A stretch of 8,426 nucleotides of DNA from the NCBI GenBank assembly GCA_007135845.1, contig SLIC01000035.1:1-8426 (forward strand). The letters run 5' to 3'. Below are positions 6,169-8,426 of this stretch, in pieces. The notes under the pieces were generated by a model. The model did not search any database. It worked only from the letters and a program-made list of their open reading frames with translations, and had not been told where the DNA came from. The stretch's first letter is position 1, and each line of letters opens with the position of its first letter. The position numbers and the translations under genes were made by a program. Source of the DNA: Candidatus Brevefilum sp. Its GTDB lineage: Bacteria > Chloroflexota > Anaerolineae > Anaerolineales > Anaerolineaceae.

Positions 6169-7398
6169 GTGAACCTTGACAAACGAGACCTTTACCGCCT
6201 TCCCTGGTCATTGAATGACAATCCAATCGCCTGGCTTGAAGTTACCGATATTTGTGATTTAAAATGTGAGGGCTGTTACCGGTCTACCCTCACCGGTCAT
6301 AAGCCGCTGGAAGAAGTCAAGGAAGAACTACGCTTCTTCAAGCGCTGGCGCAACCCGGATAATGTCTCGATTGCAGGGGGTGAGCCGCTCTTACATCCGG
6401 ATATACGTGAGATCATTGCCTTTATCGACGAACTGGGCATGAAGCCAATTGTCCTGACGAATGCCAACAGGTTGACCCCGGAATATCTGAGGGATTTGAA
6501 GGAGGCGGGTTTAGCAGGGTTCACGATCCATATTGACAGCCACCAAAGCCGTCCCGGCTGGGAGGACAAATCCGAAGCTGAGCATAATGCACTGCGTCAG
6601 TTTTATGCAGAAATGATCCATGCTGTAGGTGGGTTTTACACGATTTTCAATGCCACTGTTTTTCCGTCGACTTATGAATCGATCCCCGACATTGTGCGTT
6701 GGGGTCAGGAAAATATCGAGATTGTGCAGGGCTTGGTTTTTATCACTTATCGCACGGCCGCAACGGATACCTATGAGGGGATCAGCGTGGATGCACGCCA
6801 GGTCGATATGTCCCAACTGAGCTATATCAGTGAGCATTTCGATGAGAACTTTGTGACCAGCCCGGAAGTGTATGCGAAGATCAAATCCATCTCACCGAAT
6901 TATAAAGCATCAGGCTACGTTGGAGGTACACAGCAGCATGATTCGATCAAGTGGTTGGTGTCTGCCATGGTTGGATCGAAGTATGGGGTGTACGGTTCAG
7001 TGGGAGGTAAAACAATGGAGGTTGCCCAAACCTTGCATCACCTGTTCAAGGGAACTTACCTGGCTTACCTCTCAAATACGGGTATTGGTTCAGCAGCCTT
7101 TCTGATGTGGCCCTGGGACCCGATCATCCGTAAAGCATTGGGCAGCAGGCTCAAGGAGATTTTGAGGTACCCCTGGCGGCTGTTTACACCGGTCAAATTG
7201 CAGAGCATTGGCATCATCCAGGCACCAGATATCCAGGAAACGGGCATGGCAGATATGTGTGATTCCTGCCCGGATATGACCGTGTATGATGGGAAGTTGA
7301 TTAACTCCTGTCGGATGGATGAGTATCGACTGTTTGGCGGGCTGGTCTCGGTTGTGGAAAAGCAAACCGTGGGTCAGGGCAAAGATCACAATGGGTGA
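6169..7398 (+). CDS. Radical SAM enzyme with C-terminal cysteine motif
   Basis: This 409-aa radical SAM protein should cleave S-adenosylmethionine with a [4Fe-4S] cluster to start radical chemistry. The cluster motif CX3CX2C is at Cys29, Cys33 and Cys36 (DICDLKCEGCYRS). It is followed by the SAM-binding AGGEPLLHPDI (69-79) and further barrel strands (PIVLTNANRL, GFTIHID). The protein has only six cysteines. The other three form CX2CX13C at Cys364, Cys367 and Cys381 (MCDSCPDMT ... LINSCRMDEYR) and may ligate a second cluster. The segment between about 230 and 355 is not one I can assign. The start is GTG 6169, set by AAGGAG at 5 nt. The gene ends 8 nt inside the nitroreductase gene, so the two are cotranscribed and probably coupled. 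It resembles peptide- or small-molecule-modifying radical SAM proteins in general layout, but the substrate is unknown and no precursor peptide is visible. Confidence 0.9.
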   Translation: MNLDKRDLYRLPWSLNDNPIAWLEVTDICDLKCEGCYRSTLTGHKPLEEVKEELRFFKRWRNPDNVSIAGGEPLLHPDIREIIAFIDELGMKPIVLTNANRLTPEYLRDLKEAGLAGFTIHIDSHQSRPGWEDKSEAEHNALRQFYAEMIHAVGGFYTIFNATVFPSTYESIPDIVRWGQENIEIVQGLVFITYRTAATDTYEGISVDARQVDMSQLSYISEHFDENFVTSPEVYAKIKSISPNYKASGYVGGTQQHDSIKWLVSAMVGSKYGVYGSVGGKTMEVAQTLHHLFKGTYLAYLSNTGIGSAAFLMWPWDPIIRKALGSRLKEILRYPWRLFTPVKLQSIGIIQAPDIQETGMADMCDSCPDMTVYDGKLINSCRMDEYRLFGGLVSVVEKQTVGQGKDHNG

Positions 7399-8194
7399 GC
7401 CAGATCATCCTAAGCAGGGTTTTTTCCACAGCCTGGCGAGGATCCTCAGGGGAAAACCCAATCTTTCAGCAGTCCTAGAGGACAACAATTGTTTGATATT
7501 GATCCTTGAGCGCCGCTCCTGCCGCAACTTCCTGTCAAAACCCATCTCGAAAGAGATCATCGACGCCATCATTGAGGCAGGTCGTTTGGCGCCCTCTGCG
7601 GTCAATTTACAGACCTGGACCTTCATCTGTTTTGACCCTGATGAATGGCAGGAGGTTTTTGGTAATACGCTGCCTTTTAATGGGCAGTATGCCATCCTGG
7701 TGTTGAGTGATCTGCACCGTATGCATTCTGCTATGTCATCGTTTGATTTCCCGGATGAGCCGCTGGTGTTGCACACAATGGGTGTTTTTAATGCTGGATT
7801 AGCGGCCATGAATATGACACTGGCGGCTGAGACTTGCGGGCTGGCCTCAATCATGCTCTCAGAGACGGGAGAGACGGGTTTGCTCGATGTGGGGTTGCTG
7901 AGTGAGCGGTTATCGCTGCCGGAAAAAGTTGTGCCCATAACGACCCTCGTTTTGGGATATCGGCGTAAAGGGATAACGCCAATCCCGCCCAGGCTGCCTG
8001 TGGAGGCGATTTGCGGCCTGGCGACCTACCCGGATATCGATAAAGCTGCCGTGGACACCTGGCTGGCGGATATGAAAGCCGGTTACCGTGCCATGCGCCC
8101 ATGGACGACGCTCAACGCCCAGGTGGATGTTTATGCCGCTAAGATCCACCAGGCAGAGGCGGATTTACGGGCCATCGTCTTTAATGACGAGTAA
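7391..8194 (+). CDS. Nitroreductase-family FMN oxidoreductase
   Basis: This 267-aa flavoprotein belongs to the nitroreductase superfamily, whose members usually bind FMN and use NAD(P)H. The FMN-phosphate motif is ERRSCRNF (40-47). The second conserved block is GRLAPSAVNLQTWTF (64-78), and the core helix reads NAGLAAMNMTLAAETCGLAS (134-153). VLGYRRKG at 187-194 is the usual late strand. About 40 residues precede the first motif, longer than in many family members, and a C-terminal tail of about 60 residues follows. ATG 7391 lies within the last three codons of the radical SAM gene (ATGGGTGA), which supports coupled translation. An in-frame ATG at 7319 would overlap the upstream gene by 80 nt and is less likely. 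Family members include nitro- and enone reductases, dehalogenases and flavin-dependent dehydrogenases of peptide-derived azolines. The pairing with a radical SAM enzyme suggests a shared modification pathway, which is an inference. Confidence 0.88.
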   Translation: MGEPDHPKQGFFHSLARILRGKPNLSAVLEDNNCLILILERRSCRNFLSKPISKEIIDAIIEAGRLAPSAVNLQTWTFICFDPDEWQEVFGNTLPFNGQYAILVLSDLHRMHSAMSSFDFPDEPLVLHTMGVFNAGLAAMNMTLAAETCGLASIMLSETGETGLLDVGLLSERLSLPEKVVPITTLVLGYRRKGITPIPPRLPVEAICGLATYPDIDKAAVDTWLADMKAGYRAMRPWTTLNAQVDVYAAKIHQAEADLRAIVFNDE

Positions 8195-8322
8195 TTGATG
8201 GGCTGATGCCAGGATTGCGATAGCTTGAACGCATTGACTTGAAGTTGGATTTCACAGGAATCTTGTGGGGAAAATACCAGTGGATTTCTACAAGGTTCTC
8301 TGGAAAGATATCTGTGATGTAC
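8195..8322. other. Intergenic stretch before the glycosyltransferase promoter
   Basis: I see no gene here. A weak hairpin (CACAGG, AAT, CTTGTG, around 8253-8267) lacks a T run, so I do not call it a terminator. Confidence 0.4.
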
Positions 8323-8350
8323 TTGACACCCCTGCGCTATGATATACTAT
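8323..8350 (+). promoter_or_regulatory. Promoter of the glycosyltransferase gene
   Basis: A perfect -35 TTGACA (8323-8328) is followed by a 16-bp spacer and TACTAT (8345-8350). A better hexamer, TATACT (8343-8348), overlaps it but would leave a 14-bp spacer. Either choice puts initiation near 8355, about 20-25 nt before the ATG. The gene therefore seems to be transcribed separately from the radical SAM pair. Confidence 0.6.
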
Positions 8351-8378
8351 TCACAAGTTCAGACAACCAGAGCAGCCG

Positions 8379-8426
8379 ATGAAACTGATTATTCAAATTC
8401 CTTGCTATAACGAAGCCCAAATCCTA
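8379..8426 (+). CDS. Family 2 glycosyltransferase, N-terminus only (partial at right edge)
   Basis: Sixteen codons are present, reading MKLIIQIPCYNEAQIL. This matches the first beta strand and nucleotide-binding turn (IPCYNE) of GT-A fold family 2 glycosyltransferases, which transfer sugars from nucleotide-sugar donors, usually at the cytoplasmic face of the membrane. The catalytic DXD and acceptor regions lie beyond the window, so acceptor and product are unknown. No strong Shine-Dalgarno element precedes the ATG (GAGCAGCCG is weak), but a promoter sits at the right distance. Confidence 0.8.
   Translation, partial: MKLIIQIPCYNEAQIL

Noticed and set aside
7861..7878. Short tandem duplication GAGACGGGA/GAGACGGG in the nitroreductase gene
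   Set aside because: It only encodes a Glu-Thr-Gly pair in a loop, keeps the frame, and is too short to mean much.
7405..7938. 177-codon minus-strand open frame opposite the nitroreductase gene
   Set aside because: It overlaps the conserved FMN-binding coding region and shows Ser/Arg-rich shadow composition.

Overview
The window looks like chromosomal DNA of a mid-GC bacterium, most likely from the Chloroflexota (Anaerolineae-like). That placement is an inference from gene content: a paired ABC exporter, a DUF6159-type membrane protein, a GH13 enzyme, a radical SAM/nitroreductase pair and a GT2 glycosyltransferase. No rRNA or protein marker here proves it. I see no transposase, tRNA, rRNA, CRISPR array or phage gene.

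Left block (1-5916, all on the minus strand; transcription runs right to left). A transglutaminase-like protein (start 5916) is followed after 43 nt by a cytoplasmic GH13 glucosidase (5038-3422), probably one transcript. Next is a 240-bp non-coding stretch filled with degenerate 22-bp tandem repeats and an inverted counterpart. A near-perfect sigma70-type promoter then drives a DUF6159-like multi-pass membrane protein (3114-2266). After another gene-free gap, a TATAAT promoter drives an ABC exporter half (1948-119). Its stop overlaps the ATG of a second exporter half that runs off the left edge, so the two probably form a heterodimeric exporter.

Right block (6017-8426, all on the plus strand). 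It diverges from the left block at 5917-6168. An extended -10 promoter (TGCTATAAT) precedes a leader of about 140 nt. A radical SAM enzyme (6169-7398) follows, then a nitroreductase-family flavoprotein (7391-8194) whose start lies inside the last codons of the radical SAM gene. The tight coupling suggests that the two redox enzymes act in one pathway, but the substrate cannot be read from the sequence. A separate promoter then precedes the start of a family 2 glycosyltransferase cut by the right edge.

In five genes the likely start differs from the longest reading frame. Shine-Dalgarno placement, promoter position or overlap with the upstream gene sets starts at 1948 (GTG), 3114 (ATG), 5916 (ATG), 6169 (GTG) and 7391 (ATG). 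The most unusual non-coding structure is the repeat/inverted-repeat array at 3218-3420. The most interesting genes are the radical SAM/nitroreductase pair, including a C-terminal three-cysteine motif in the radical SAM protein.
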